A stretch of 64,000 bases of DNA from Piromyces finnis (GCA_002104945.1 MCFH01000002.1:1455001-1519000), one strand, 5' to 3'; counted from the first letter of the stretch, positions 1 to 26,960 are shown. Numbers and translations are program-made. Notes: a model not told the origin generated them from the sequence alone.

Positions 1-78
1 TTAATATCATTAATATAATTAAAATAAAAATTAAAAACAAATGAAAACTAATGAATTTCTTTTTATTATTATTATTAC

Positions 79-111
<33 letters not shown>

Positions 112-158
112 GAATACTACGATTATTTTTCTTTCATTAACCTAACAAAAAATATTAG
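1..158 (+). other. Intron (upstream part) of the TPR-like gene, with a short (TTA)n tract
   Basis: AT-only sequence with a TTA/ATT run at about 61-111. It ends in a good acceptor: a CTAAC branch-like motif at 142-146 and AG at 157-158, after which coding sequence begins. The 5' exons of this gene must lie outside the window. Confidence 0.6.
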
Positions 159-844
159 GTATTTCCTGTATTGAAAATTGCCTTAATCACGCTATTAATT
201 ATTGTGGTAAGGCGGTCGAAATAAGTCCAGAAGAATATGAAAAGGATGATTGGATTCAAGCTTTACCAGGTTTTGCTAATTATTATTTAGCTGATCTTTA
301 TAATGAAAAATATAAGAATACGGATAAAGCTATGGTATTATATATATATTAATAAAATAAAATGATACTTATTTTTATAATATTATCATTTTAAATATAG
401 TATTAATTGATTTTATTATTGTACAATTAATATATATATTATATATATAGGATTATGTTATGGATGCTATTGATACTGTCATGTCAGCTGAAGTACTTGC
501 CAAGAAAGAAAATAAAATATCAGAAAGAGCAAAATATTTAGAAATGGTACATAATCTTTTATTAAAAATTAAATTAAATAAAAGGATAAAATTACTAACC
601 TTTATAATAAAAAGATTGGACAATCCTATTTATTATTAAGTACTTTAACTGATGCGGATGAAGATGCTCTTGGTGCCTATGAAAATGCTGTTGATGCTAT
701 GAAAGCTTCAATTCAACTTTGTCCAAGTATTTATACCCCCCCTTTTTTTTTTATTTTTTATTTATTATAAATGATAATAATAGTCTATTTTAGTCTCTAT
801 AATTTCATTAATACGATATAACTAATCGATAAAAATTATGCACT

Positions 845-877
<33 letters not shown>

Positions 878-1215
878 TACTAGATGAAAATTTAATTAAC
901 TTAATGATGGATATGGGTGAAATTAGTGTAAATGAAGATGGTAATTACGTCTTTATGAATAATCATGGTTGTCATGGAGATTGTGGAAGTTGTTCAGGTG
1001 GCTGCTGTGGTGGTGGTTGCTGTGATGCTAAGCTTATGGAACAAGAATCAGATGGCTGTTGTGGTGGCGGTTGTTGCAATAGTGGAGGTTGTGCCGAAAA
1101 AGAAGAATGTTGTATGAAAAGAAAATCAGAAGAAGAAGAAGAAGAAAAATCAAATAAATTTATAAAGAAAAATGATGGTAAAAAATGTTGTGGTGGTTGT
1201 TGTTGTCAAGAATAA
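159..1215 (+). CDS. TPR-like helical-repeat protein with a Cys/Gly-rich C-terminal tail (5' end outside window)
   Basis: Four exons can be joined in frame: 159-334, 451-546, 615-726 and 884-1215 (TAA). The first three encode paired amphipathic helices with TPR-like spacing (for example the helices around NHAINYCGKAVEISP and DALGAYENAVDAMKASIQL), so a tetratricopeptide-type scaffold is likely; the exact family is not recognised. The last exon changes character: a short acidic stretch, then blocks such as CCGGGCC, GCCGGGCC and a final CCGGCCC, separated by an EK-rich linker. Dense Cys pairs suggest metal binding or a thiol-rich tail, but this is inference. The final acceptor follows a run of over 20 A in the intron. 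An ATG at 838 lies inside that intron and is not a real start. Gene convergent with RHO1. Confidence 0.6.
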
Positions 1216-1900
1216 AGAAAAAGGACAAAAAAAAAAATACAAGAGTTTTTCTTTTTTCTTTTTCAATGAAAGCATAAGTTTTAAAATAAATAAATTAATA
1301 AAAAAAAAAAAAATTCAATTTAAATATAAATACTCCTTTTATTTAAAAATATAGTAATTTTAAAATATTTCAAAACTATCCGTTTATTTTTAAAAACAAC
1401 TTTTTTCTAATAATTTCGAAATAAAAACTATTATTTATCTCTTATATAATAAAATAATATTTATTTTAAATTATATAAAAACTTTAACTATTATTTAATA
1501 AAAAGTATGATTTTATTGCAAAAGCCTTTTTTATTATTATTTTTTTTTATTATTATATTAATGTGGATGATGTTTTTTTTATTTATTTTATTTTTATTTT
1601 AAAATTTTTAATTTTAAAAAAAAATTAGTTTCTTTAAAATTTATTTTTTTATTAATATGTTTTTATTTATTTTAACTTTCCTTTAAAAAAAATAAAAAAA
1701 AGTATATTATAATATATATTTTTTATCAACTAAATAATTATATATCTTTTTTTATATCATTGTTTTTTGTTTTATTTTCTTTTTTTTTTTTTTTTGGTTT
1801 TTTTCCTTTGTTTTTGTAAAAAAAAAAAAAATCGTTAATTCTTTTAGAATCTTGTCAGTTCAATTTTCATTAAAAACATTTCTTTATTAAGTAAACTTGC
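1216..1900. other. Intergenic, between two convergent genes
   Basis: Very AT-rich with A and T homopolymers. It should hold the 3' UTRs of the Cys-rich-tail gene and of RHO1. No further coding or RNA signal seen. Confidence 0.6.
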
Positions 1901-2797
1901 TTATAATAGTATGCAGGAAGACTTCTTCTTTCTGTTGGTTCGTACAGTTAAAGCAGCTCTGGTGGCACATTCAAAAACTTCATTGACACCATCTCTTTCT
2001 CTAGCGGAACATTCCATGTATTTGTAAGCACCAATTTGATCGGCAACAGCCTTACCCTAATTTTTTATTATATTTTATATTTTTATATTAATATAAAGTG
2101 TATTTAATTTACCTTTAAATATTATTAAACTTACTTCTTCGTAAGTAACTGGCTTTTGGTGAACCTTCTTTAATTCTTCAATAACTGCAGCATTGTTTCT
2201 TAAATCTTTCTTACAACCAACAAGAATGATTGGTAATCCAGAACAGAAGTGATAAACTTCTGAAACCCACTTAGAGGTTACATTATCTAAACTATCTGGG
2301 GAATCAACAGAGAAACATATTAAAATAACATGGGAATCTGGATATGAAAGTGGACGTAAACGATCATAATCTTCTTGTCCTATATGCCGTTTAAAAATTA
2401 ATATTTATTATTTACTTTAATTGATATTCTTCTTCTATTCAATAGTGTTTTGTTTATTTTTTATTACTATTAATTATTTTTATAAATTTTAATAATAAAT
2501 CAATTTACCAGCAGTATCCCATAAGGCTAATTCGACATGCTTTCCATCAACTTCGACATCAGCAACGTAATTTTCAAAAACAGTTGGGACGTAAACCTTA
2601 TGAGTTATTTTAAAATATACAATTAATTAAATATTCTTTAAAAGTTTTATTTTGTCCTTTTATAAAAAAGACTTAAATATTTTGCATATTTATTAACTTA
2701 CTTCTGGGAAAGTACCCTTGGAGAAAACAATTAAAAGACAAGTTTTACCACAAGCACCATCACCAACAATAACTAATTTTCGACGAATCTCTGACAT
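1901..2797 (-). CDS. RHO1: Rho1-type small GTPase
   Basis: Four exons (2797-2702, 2596-2509, 2379-2135, 2056-1901) give 194 aa, the usual Rho size. Visible: N-terminus [19 protein letters not shown] with the P-loop GDGACGKT at about residues 12-19; switch [11 protein letters not shown]; switch [17 protein letters not shown]; the guanine-specificity motif as CKKD; the G5 motif [14 protein letters not shown]; a basic stretch NRKKK; and the C-terminal CaaX box CILL, whose final Leu predicts geranylgeranylation. In fungi Rho1 is membrane-bound, activates glucan synthase and protein kinase C, and directs actin polarity. The start ATG directly precedes the conserved N-terminus, so it is secure. The closest assignment is Rho1/RhoA rather than Cdc42 or Rac, from the Rho insert region ([15 protein letters not shown]) and the tail. 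Confidence 0.95.
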
Positions 2798-5810
<3,013 letters not shown>

Positions 5811-7704
5811 GTAATCATAAAAATACATCATAATAAATTAGGTTAAAAAATATTTAGAAAACTACATTATTCCTCATAAAATATAAATGCATAAGCATAT
5901 TAAATATTGATAGAATAATATCTATATTAATAATAATCTTTGTAACACCATAATATAGAAACTAATCCTATTTAACTTTACTCTCAATTATTAATTGATA
6001 AAGAAATAATAGCAACAAATTATTGTCAAAACAAACATAGTTTAAAATAATATAAAATTATAAAAGTTTAAATTGTTTAAAAAATAACATATGAAAATCA
6101 AGTGATATTTAGATGTTAAATGAAATAATTTATGACAATCTCGTTTAAAAAAATGTAAAAACAAAATTATTCCAAATGCTATTAATGGAAAATTAAATTT
6201 AAAATGACAAAAAAAAAGGATATAAACCACATGTTCATTATGAATTAAAAAGCAGTGATATTAATGAAAGGAAATGTCTATATCACATGCATAATATTTA
6301 ATTGGTTATTAATATGTAAAAATGTATTTAATCAGGAGGCTAAAATAATGTAATCCATCCAAAAATAATTTAACTTTTTAATTAAAAATGTAAAAGTTAT
6401 TTCTATAATTCCATAAACCTAACACAATACAAAGTCAAAAATAGGTAGAATAACATAAATACATAAAATACTATTTTATATGAAAGTATTAAAATTATTT
6501 TAATTATATACTGCTTTGAACTTTTTTTTTTAAATAATAGTACAATTAAAATGTATAATATGTATATATTTGAAAGAACAATTATTGTAGTATTATTTTT
6601 GAATAAACGTTTTATATAAATTATAATATAAAAACCTATTTTCAATATTGATTAAATAGTTTTTAATGGCCATTAAAAAAAATTAAATATTAATAAAAAT
6701 ATACTTAGCTGATATATTTTTATTATATATTTTTTATTTACAAAACAAAAAAAAAATTAAAAGTATTATAATTTATTATTATTGCTATTTCAATTAAAGA
6801 AATATTAATAAAAATACTAAAAAGTTATATCGAACTTTCATAATAATTTAAATAGTTAAAAATAATTTTTTTATATTTATTTAATGTTTCAATTTCATAT
6901 TAAATTTATCCTTCAAAACTATTTAAAGTTTATTATTTTTTTTTATTATTATAATTTTTAAACTACTTTATCCTAAAAAAGAACAAAATAAAAAATAATA
7001 TTTTTTGGTAATATGAATAATATCAAAAGCAGAAAAAAAAAAAAAAATAGAGGAGATATTTAAATGTTGATAGTATTTTTAAAAAACATTTATTCCTTTT
7101 TTTATGTATTTCGCACAAACTATTCCTTTTTCAATATATATTTACATTTTATTTAAAATAAGAAATAGTCTAACCTTAACTTTTTTTTGTAAAAATAAAA
7201 AATAAAAATTATAAATCTTAAATAATAATAAGATATTTAATGGACATCCAATTATTTATAAATATTCAAGATATTTCTTATATTCTAATATTAAATAATT
7301 TATCCAACATTATTGAAAAATAATGATAAAATCAAAGTAGTCATAATACTTATTTTTCTCTTTTAAAATTATAGGAAGACAAAAATCTTAATCTTAATTT
7401 ATAGTAAAAAAATGCTTGTAAGACAAAAATTTTTTACTATGTATATATTTAAAATATGTAAAAAAAAAATTGGAAAAAATAAAAATAGATTATTCTTTTA
7501 TATTTATATATATATATATATGTATGTATGTATAATATATAAGTTATCTTATATAATATTAATAAAGAATATATTCTTTGTATATTTGTTTTACAAATCT
7601 ATCCTTTTTTTTTTATACTTACTTTATACTTAGAATTTAAATTTAAATAATCATTAATAATATTAGAGAAGAATTGTACATAGATCTTCCGTATAACTAT
7701 AAAC
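5811..7704. other. AT-rich intergenic region upstream of the giant surface-protein gene
   Basis: No gene seen. Short hydrophobic open frames exist on both strands but have no homology-like features. The last 250 bp, with a TA dinucleotide run near 7506-7525, would contain the promoter of the gene starting at 7705. Confidence 0.5.
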
Positions 7705-17323
<9,619 letters not shown>

Positions 17324-18638
17324 CTATGTTAAAACAAATTTATTGATGTAAACCTTTGCTCTTTCCAAAAATTCTTGTACCATATAAAATGGCTTTTTAT
17401 TTAATTCTGATGTTGATGTTGGTGAATCATCATTATTGAATATCAATTTTTCACTTAAATTTGTTGGTTCGCTTTTACTTATTATTTTATTTGATAATAT
17501 TTGATTATTATTAGGATTAATTAAATTATCATCCATTTTTGGAGTAGGTATTTGAGAATTATTATAATCTTCGGAATTTTGTTGTGAATTATTATAATCA
17601 TAATTGTAAATGGTTGAATAGGTTGCAGTAGGAGTTTGAGACTTTTTTGGTGATGGTGTTTGATAAGGTGTTATGGATTCAACAGCCGTATTATTGGTAT
17701 CATTTAATTTAGATCTTAATACAGCCAATTCAATATTAGTATCTAATTTTAAGATATTAAAGTATCAATATAAATATATTACTATAACTAGTTAAATTTA
17801 TTGCTAAATTTAAATTTAGAATTGAAATTACCTTTCAACTCATCTTTTATTCTTTGAATTGTAATTATTAATTCCATTTTATTTTCAACTTCTTGCTGTA
17901 AATAAACATTTTTTTCTAAAACTTGATTATATTTAAGCTGTAGGTCTTGACATGTTGAACTGGTAATTCTATTTGAAGTTAATATTATTATAATAATATA
18001 TATTTAAATGAAAACATTAACAGATTTATTAATAAGCTAAATCATTATATTTATAAAACAAACCTTATTTTTCTTTCCAAATCATCATTAACAATTTCCA
18101 ATTCTCTTTCTCTTTCACGTTTCTGTTCATTTATTTTCTTTAGTTGTTCAAGCTCATTTTGATAATTCAAGCAAATTTCATTTGATTGAACATGTAATTC
18201 GCGATATTTTTGCTTTAATAATTATATATACAATTAATAAATTATTGAAATTAATAAAATAATTAATAGTTAAGTATTAAAGTATTAATGATAAAATGCT
18301 AAAATAATAGTAGTATAAATAAAAAATGTATATTTTTATATAACTTTACTCTTAATTCATTTAATTCATCTACATAATCATTATTTCTATGCTTTAAATC
18401 ATTAATTTCTTGTTCCATTTCATTTTCATATTCCAAAGATTGTTGCTGATACTCTTCTAAATCGTTTTTATATTCTTCAGCACGATTTTTCCATAATTCT
18501 ATTTGTTCTTTTAAAGCACTATTATAAAAAAAAAAAAAAAAAAAAAGTGCACATTATTTATTTAATAAAAATAAAACTCGTATGTATAAATTATTTTAAT
18601 AAAAAAAAAACATTGATTGTATACTTAATATCTTCCAT
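17324..18638 (-). CDS. NDE1: NudE/NDE1-like dynein regulator
   Basis: Five exons: 18638-18625 (14 nt), 18518-18350, 18212-18064, 17968-17832, 17742-17324; 295 aa. The N-terminal ~190 residues form a continuous coiled coil starting MEDINALKEQIELWKNRAEEY, the position where NudE proteins carry their (E/D)E..YW..A helix. The diagnostic block follows: NDDLERKIRI, then NQVLEKNVYLQQEVENK, IQRIKDELKDTNIEL and AVLRSKL, matching the NudE core (NDDLER..., N..LE.ELDEK, VQRLKDE..DL..ELAV). NudE binds Lis1/Pac1 and dynein and is needed for nuclear migration along microtubules. The C-terminal ~140 residues are Ser/Thr/Pro/Asn-rich and disordered, with TPSPKK and TPTP-like sites that could be proline-directed phosphosites. 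The tiny first exon is supported by frame, donor and family start, but it is the weakest part of the model. Confidence 0.85.
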
Positions 18639-19351
18639 TTTGATTTATGTCTTTTCTATAATTATAATGAAATTGAAATTGAAATATTAAACATTATACT
18701 TTATGAATTATAAAAGTTCAATATGTAAGAGTGTAGAAATAAGACCTCTTTAACTTTTATATTTCTAAATTATATTGAAATTATTATCTATTTTTATTGG
18801 TATTTTATTATATTATTTATTAATGAAATCTTTAATATGAAACTTTAAAAAAATAATTTCATAAAATGATAATCAAATATATTAAAATATTATTCTATCT
18901 AAAAAATTAAAATATTGGGACAAAGTATAATAATTACTTTGAGAAATAACTATTGTACTTTTTTTTTTCCAAAAATCTATGATTAATTATAATATTATAA
19001 TTCTGAATATTTAAAATTCCTCAATATTAAGTAATTGATAAATATATTTTTCGTCTGAGTTACATAAAATAATATTGAAAATAGTAAGTATATATAAATA
19101 AAACACTTTTTTATTCTATATTTAATGAATTTCTTATCTAAGTCAAATATGATTAAGAAATCTTTCTATTAGAACTATTTTCAATAATTAACTTTCAGTA
19201 TATTTTTATAAATATTATATAAATATATCCTCGAAGCCTTTATGTTTGTTTATTAATATAAAATTTATGTACAATTTGTTACTATATATTTTTTCTCTGT
19301 TTTATATTGTTATTGAAAGTATAAATTATGATTAAAATATATATATATATA

Positions 19352-19408
<57 letters not shown>

Positions 19409-19633
19409 TTTATTATTTTTATTACTTTTTATAATTTTTTTTTCTTAATTCAAAAGTTGTCTTCCTTTTTTTGTGTGCGTATGTGTATATATGTGTGCTT
19501 TCAATAATTTTATATTTCAATATTTCAATTTCACTTCACTTTTTTCTTTTAATTGAATAAAAAAAAAAAGTATTAAAAAAAAGGAATAAGATAAAAAGCT
19601 TTTATTTATATTTAAATTATTGAAAATTACCCT

Positions 19634-19634
19634 T

Positions 19635-19729
<95 letters not shown>

Positions 19730-19732
19730 TTT
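19634..19732. repeat. (TTTA)n tetranucleotide microsatellite
   Basis: About 24 perfect ATTT units. Confidence 0.9.
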
Positions 19733-21547
19733 TTTATAAAAAAATTACATAAATTATTACAAATTTTAATTTATTATTTAATCATCCTTTATAAATATTT
19801 ATAATATTGTTAAATAATTATACTAAAAATTGAAATATTTACTATTAAAAATTAAGGCTACAATATATTTATATTGATTAATGCATATATTAATTATATT
19901 TTAGATATATTCTTTATTCTCCTTATTTTATATGAATTAAATTTTGAATATTAATATATTAGTATTTTCCAAATTTATATGTATATTTTTTAATGTGTTA
20001 CAATACTACAATACTATTTATTTTTAATTAAAATTAAATTAATATGTAAAAAAAATAAACATAATTTATAATTTATGTAATAATGTAATGTAGTGTTAAA
20101 ACTGTACCTAATAAAAAGTAAATAATAGCTTAGATATTTAAATACTTATAATATAACATAAAAAATGTTTATTTGTATAAATAATAAATATTATATGTTA
20201 CATTACTTTAAAATAGTATATATAATTTATTAAGTCATTGTTATTATTGAGACTAAGATTTTTATATCATTAAATTAATATTAATTGGATATTGAAAACT
20301 TTAATAAATTAATTTAGTAACATTAGAATTTTATAAATTATTATATATTATAATATAAAAATATAAAAAATATATACATATATTGTTTTACTCGTACTGA
20401 TAGAATAGATAATTTGTTTTATTTTTATCTAGTTTGCTACTGCTTATTAAAAATAAAAACCATGAATAAAAAAATATATTCATGTTATTCAAAATTTGTA
20501 TAATAAAAAATATCTCTTCATTTATCTATGATATGAAAGAAATATATTAAGTAATAAAAATAAAAATAAATTTATTAATAATTTAATTCATAAACTCTAA
20601 TATTTTATATTTATAAAAAAAAGTATTTTTTATTAATCTTTAGTTTTTTTTTAAAAAAAAAAATTGGTAATACTCTACAGTTACTGTTACTACAGTTTAA
20701 ATAATATTTTTTTTTGTTGATACATAATACCAATTAATGGTATAATATTAATATTTATTAATATATGGGTGATATGTATCATCCATATTTTACTTAAAAA
20801 AATTATTAATAAATTAAATTATTTAACATTATTTGAATATTCACTTAAAATAAATGTATATTATATTTATGTGTGCTTATTAAATATTATTACTTATTAA
20901 GAAAACTTTACTTGAAAAATAAATAATTGTCGTTTTCCTAAATATATAATCAATATATATTATGATAACATTTTAAAGATGTAATAATTTTTAATATTTA
21001 AATAATAGTTATTATAAAGTATTTGTAGCAATTAATTCTCAATTATCACTACAAATAATTTTGATACATACAATTTTACAATAATGTATACACTATTAAT
21101 AATTTGATTTTTTATAATTAACTCTATTATTTTATAATTGAACTTTAAGAATATTAATTATTTTATCTTTTAATTTTATTTATATTAATATTATTTATTA
21201 TATAGGGAAAGAACATAACTATATAAATAATAATATTAATTAGAACTAATAAAATCATTTACATTCTAACTCAAAAGCTAATAAATATAATAAATAACAA
21301 TAATAGGATAAAACAAAATTGTTAACATAAAGGAAACTAATAAAAATTAAATCCTTTATAAGTAATTACTATTTTATATTTTATATTTTCTTTTTCAATT
21401 TTTGAATCCACAAATTAATAAATAAACAAATAAATAGAAATTAAAAATATAATAATATCATGTTAAATTAAATATCAAAATAAACATTAAAGCTAAAAAT
21501 ACAGTAAACATACGATCTTATTTCGATAAAAATATATTTATTTGTCT

Positions 21548-21549
21548 TT

Positions 21550-21604
<55 letters not shown>

Positions 21605-21606
21605 TT
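21548..21606. repeat. (TTTA)n tetranucleotide microsatellite followed by poly(A)
   Basis: About 14 TTTA units, then a run of about 18 A. Confidence 0.85.
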
Positions 21607-22024
21607 AAAAAAAAAAAAAAAAAGTTTAATAGTAATAATTAAAAAATAACAATTTATTTGTATTCGTATTATTACTCAAATAATTTCGAAGACAATCCAA
21701 ATTATTTTCGAAATTACCATATATAATACATTGTTTATCTAAAAGTTTCTTTTTTTTTTTTTCTTATTAGTAAAAAGTATAAATTTTCAGGCTATTATAT
21801 ATTAAGAAAAAACACTATTTGAAAAATAAATTGAAGAATTATATATTTATTATAAATATTACTATTATTATCATTATCATTATTAATACTAATATTATTG
21901 ACATATTATATATTAAAATAACTTTACTACTTTAAATAATACTAACAATTAAATTTTTTACTTTAATACTTTTTAAAAATTATATTACTTTTTATATAAT
22001 CATAATACTTAATAATAGAATAAA

Positions 22025-22230
22025 ATGGAAGAGACCATTATACCTGCTTGTGATGTTTTTCGTCCAGAAATTACTATAAAAACCTCACCGGTAGAACTTT
22101 GCTGGTAATTACTTTTTTGTTCAAAAATTGTTTAAATAATTATAATTATAATAGTTATATTAATGAAAAAATATATATATATTAAATTTAATAAATGAAC
22201 AATACAAATAAAATATTCTATTTTATTATT

Positions 22231-22262
<32 letters not shown>

Positions 22263-23635
22263 CTCATAAAAACTTTTCAACAGGAATTTTACTACATTTA
22301 AAAAAAATATTAAATTCGGTGTATATCGTAATACAGGAAACTTAGAGAACTTAAATAAAAATGTTACTATTTCATATAATGCTTTAAACGAAAAGCAACG
22401 TAATGAAAAAAAAGAATCAAATTCTCAACTTAATTTATATGAAAAAGATAGTAATCTTAATGTAATTGGAAATGAAAGTATGTTAAGTGTTTCTCAACTT
22501 GATATTAACGCTGGTAGCACTAATCCATCATCTTCGTACACTAGAAGAAAATCAAATTTTAATGACTATAATTTAGAAGTTGTTAAAAAGTTAGAATACT
22601 ATGATTCTTCAAAATCTATTATTAAAGGATCATGTATTTTAGACAGTAAATATCTTATTTTTAATATTTAATCATATTATTATTAAAAATATATTATTAT
22701 TATTGATGTTGTTATTTGATAAAATACTAATATATTTTATCTTTGATACTTAAATTATTAAAATTAATACAGAAACTGGAACATATGTTTTAGTTTTTGA
22801 TAATTCTATTAACAGGTTAGTAATAAAAATATATGATTTTTATTTGATTGTTACATAAAATATTAAATAAATAAATAGTAGTAGTAATCAATATGTATAT
22901 ATATGCTTTTAATTTATATATATTACTATAAAAATTATAATAGTGTAATAATGATAATAATAATAAATTAGCTAAAAAAAAATGTTTAATAAAACTTAAT
23001 TATACATATAATAATAATTCAATTAACATTTTAAAAAAATAATAAATTATATATTTTTTGATATATATATATATATATAGAAATACTTCCAACCGTTTAA
23101 CATTCCTTTATTTCACTAGACAATTTAATTTATTACCTGAAATTTCCATATCAGAAGATATTAATAAAGATGACAATAAATCAGAAATTATATTTGAAGG
23201 CTATATTTCTAAAAAAAAAAGAAATAATAAAATTAATAGTAATATTGGAATTCTTCATAAATACTAAAATGATATATATTAATACAATGTTGTTAATAAA
23301 ATATTATTATAATAATATGCTTAAACATAAAATTTTAATAATTAGGTTGGGTTAAACGTTATGTTACATTAGATAAAGCTGGAAACTTGTCATACTATAA
23401 AAATAAAGATAGTACATCTAAAGGTTTAATTCAAATTAATTCTTCAAAAGTTAACATCATATCAAAGCGTCGTATTTATATTGGTAAATATCTTTGTTAC
23501 TATCTGTTTATTAATTTATTTTATCTGATATATGAAACTTTAAATTCAACTTCTAATCTATAAAATAAAAATGTAAATAGATACTGGTGCCTTCATCTAT
23601 CGTTTCTATATTAGAGAAGATAATGTTTATAAAAA

Positions 23636-23680
<45 letters not shown>

Positions 23681-26600
23681 TGGTAATTTAATTAAAAAAC
23701 ACCAATTAATGAATGTTTTTTTTTAAAAAAAAAAAATAATAATAATAATAACAATAATAATAATAAAATAGTTCCTTGATTCTTTAGAACTTATTGAAAA
23801 AAACAATAATAACAATAAAGGAGAGGTTATGTCAACTATTCGTAATATTGTATATAACGACAGTACTAATAATAATATTTACACAGATATTAATGCATTA
23901 GAAGAAATTCAAAAAGATTTTGAACAACCTCTTAATAGAATTCATAAAGAATTAAATAATTTGGGTCTTATTGTTGATGAATATAAAAGTAAGAAAATCG
24001 TATATATATTTATTTACTATTAAAAAAGTAAATATAATTTAAATTCTTAAATCCAATCATTTTAATATTATATAATATTATTACTATATTTTTTATACTT
24101 GCATTTATATATAATATTTATTTTTTGTTTGTTTGTTTGTTGCTGTTATTTTATCATATAAATAGAGAATCATAATGTTGAAACACTTGAAACTTGCTAT
24201 GAAAACTTAATGAAATCAATTTCATCTGTTGATTTTGAATTGAATAGAGTTTGGAAAAAGATAAATGAAGAAGAAATTTGCGTTAATAAATTAGAAAAAA
24301 CTTTCAGAAATTGTTTAGCTGATAATAACAGGTTAAGAGCTATTGTTAATGAACCACAAGCTGATATTTCATTCTTTACTAATTATAAGCCAGATGAAAT
24401 AATTAATGATCAAACTCAAAATCGTCGTGAATCTATTAATAGTCCAGAAAAAGCTATGACAATCAGTACTAGAGATGATGAATCCTTTTACGATGCAGAA
24501 GATGGTTTTTCATTCTCTGGTGATGATAACTCTGGATCTGATGTAATTGAAAATGAAGATGATTCTTCTGATGATAGTGAGGAAGCTATTAATGTTGTCT
24601 CTGAAATTAATTCCAAAATGAATGAATATGATGTTGTTATTAAGAGAAATATGACAACAGTATTTGATGAACCAGTTAAAGTGGAACGTCGTGTCACACT
24701 TCCAGCTAAAACCATTCCAAATTCCGGTGGTTTCATCAGTATCATTCGTAAGAACATTGGTAAAGATTTATCAAGAGTTTCAATGCCTGTTACTATGAAC
24801 GAACCAATAAATTTACTTCAAAGACTTTGTGAAGAATTAGAATACTGCGAATTATTAAAAAATGCTTGTGACGAAAATTTAGCACCAACTGAATATGAGC
24901 GTTTAATGTATGTTGGTGCATTTGCTATGTCAGGTAAAAAAAAAAAAATGATTATATTATTCAGTAATTATGTAGTAAAAAAATAATAGTAACAATATAA
25001 TTATAATATCAATATTTTATTATTTATTTAATTTTTAAATAGCTTATGCTTGTACTATCCACAGAGCTGTAAAAAAGCCATTCAATCCACTTCTTGGTGA
25101 AACTTATGAAAATATTCGTGAAGATAAAGGTTTCAAATTTATTGCTGAAAAAGTCTCTCACCATCCACCAATTATGGCATGTTATGCTGAATCCGATGAC
25201 TTTATTTTCTATCAAGATAATAATATAAAGACTAAATACTGGGTATAAAATATTAATTAAATAAAATTATTAAGACATGAAAAAATATATATATATTAAT
25301 AATATATAATAATACATGAAAAACAATAGGGTAATTCTATGGAATGTATTTCCAATGGTGTAGTTCATTTAATATTAAAGAAATATAATGAACACTATAC
25401 TTGGGAGAAGGTTAATTCTGTCATATGTAAAGCTATGTATTCTAATAGATATCTTGAATATCGCGGTGAATTAAAGGTTACTGAAGCTACTTCAGGTTAG
25501 AAATATATTTCCAAATAATATACAATTATTCTTTATATTGACAATAGTTTTAATAAAATAATTAATAAAATATTATTATTTTCAATATAAAAATGATTAG
25601 GTAATTACTTCAACTTAAAGTTCCAATCTTCAAAGAATGCTGTCTCTGGTGGCGTTTACACATCTAAAAAGAAGGAAATGATTCAATTAGTGTAACTATC
25701 AATATTTATTTTATTTTATTTACAGTATTATATAAATTATATATTAAAATGTTGTAAAATACTATAGTGGTAATTGGGACAAGATTTTATTCAAGGTTGA
25801 GCCAGAAAATAAATTAGAAGTAAGCTATTATATTATATAATATAAACTACAAAGCAAAATATAATTTAATGTATTATTAATAAAAAAAAAAAAAAAAAAA
25901 AAATTAACCAAAAACTTTTAAATCTTATTAATAGTCTATATGGTCAGCTTCACCATTCCCACCAAACTATGAAGACCAATACGGTTTTGGACAATTTACT
26001 GTTGAATTGAATGGTAAGTCATTGGTTAATTTGTACTATTAATTAAAATAATATTAATCTATAAGAATATTCATTAATTAAACAATTAATAAATTCTTAA
26101 AATCATTCTATTATTATTATTATTGTTGTTGTTGTTGTTGTTGTTGTTGTTACAATAAAAATTAAGAAATCACACCAGATATTAAGGATAAATTACCACC
26201 AACTGATACTAGATTAAGACCAGATCAAAGATTATACGAAGATGTAAATGATATATTTTATATAATATATATTATTTAATAAAAATAAATAGCATAAAAA
26301 TATTTTACATATATTATAAAGTACTAATCTTCTTAAAAAAAATATTATATCAAATTTTAAAAAATTATAGGGTAAAGCTGATGAAGCTGGTAATGAAAAG
26401 GAACGTCTTGAACAACGTCAACGTGAATACCTTAAAGACCGTGAGCTAAAGGGTCTCCCATGGGAACCAAGATGGTTTGAATTAAAGAATGATCCAATTG
26501 TTAAAGGTGTTAAAACTTATCAATACAAAGTTAGTATTAAAAGCTTTATGTATTAAATTGTAAAAATGAATAACCATTCAGCATATTTTTTAAAAAATAT

Positions 26601-26740
26601 ATATATTCTTTGAATTAACTATATTAATCAATATTCCTTTTTAATATGTGTTTATCGTTATTGTTGTAATTTTTATAATTATATAGGGTGGTTACTTTGA
26701 ACAACGTGGTAACATTACAGTTGAACGTGAATTATGGTAG
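22025..26740 (+). CDS. OSH3: Osh3-like oxysterol-binding protein (GOLD-PH-FFAT-ORD)
   Basis: Sixteen exons (22025-22104, 22284-22645, 22773-22815, 23081-23238, 23346-23483, 23581-23636, 23772-23988, 24166-24933, 25043-25242, 25330-25495, 25601-25691, 25768-25819, 25935-26013, 26167-26243, 26371-26529, 26687-26740) give 899 aa. An N-terminal GOLD-type domain (about 20-180) contains [14 protein letters not shown] domain (about 195-285) begins EGYISKKK and continues [19 protein letters not shown] coiled region follows, then an acidic FFAT-like motif [10 protein letters not shown] (about 455-466) for binding ER VAP. The lipid-transfer domain (about 505-899) carries the family signature EKVSHHPP and LLGETYE. 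This architecture is that of fungal Osh3, which exchanges sterol or PI4P at ER-plasma membrane contacts. The FFAT core has Ser where the canonical first Glu stands, so binding may be weaker or phospho-dependent (inference). Confidence 0.92.
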
Positions 26741-26960
26741 ATAAAATATTTAACAATTTAAAATAAAATAAAAAAAAAAAAAAGTACTTAAAAAAGTAAA
26801 ATAAAATAAGAAAATATATAATAAAAATGAATAATAAATTTTTAAAATTTCTCAACAAATATAATAAATAGATAAAAATATAAATATATACAAAGAAAAA
26901 ATAAAAAATCATTTAAATTGCAACACTAAAAAATAATTAAAACTATACAAATAATAATTC

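Larger units (their letters stand above)
18639..22024. other. Intergenic, divergent promoters of NDE1 and the OSBP gene
   Basis: Over 3.3 kb of almost pure A/T. It contains a (TTA)n run at about 19352-19408, a (TTTA)n tract at about 19634-19732 and another at about 21548-21606. No gene or RNA is supported. Confidence 0.5.
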
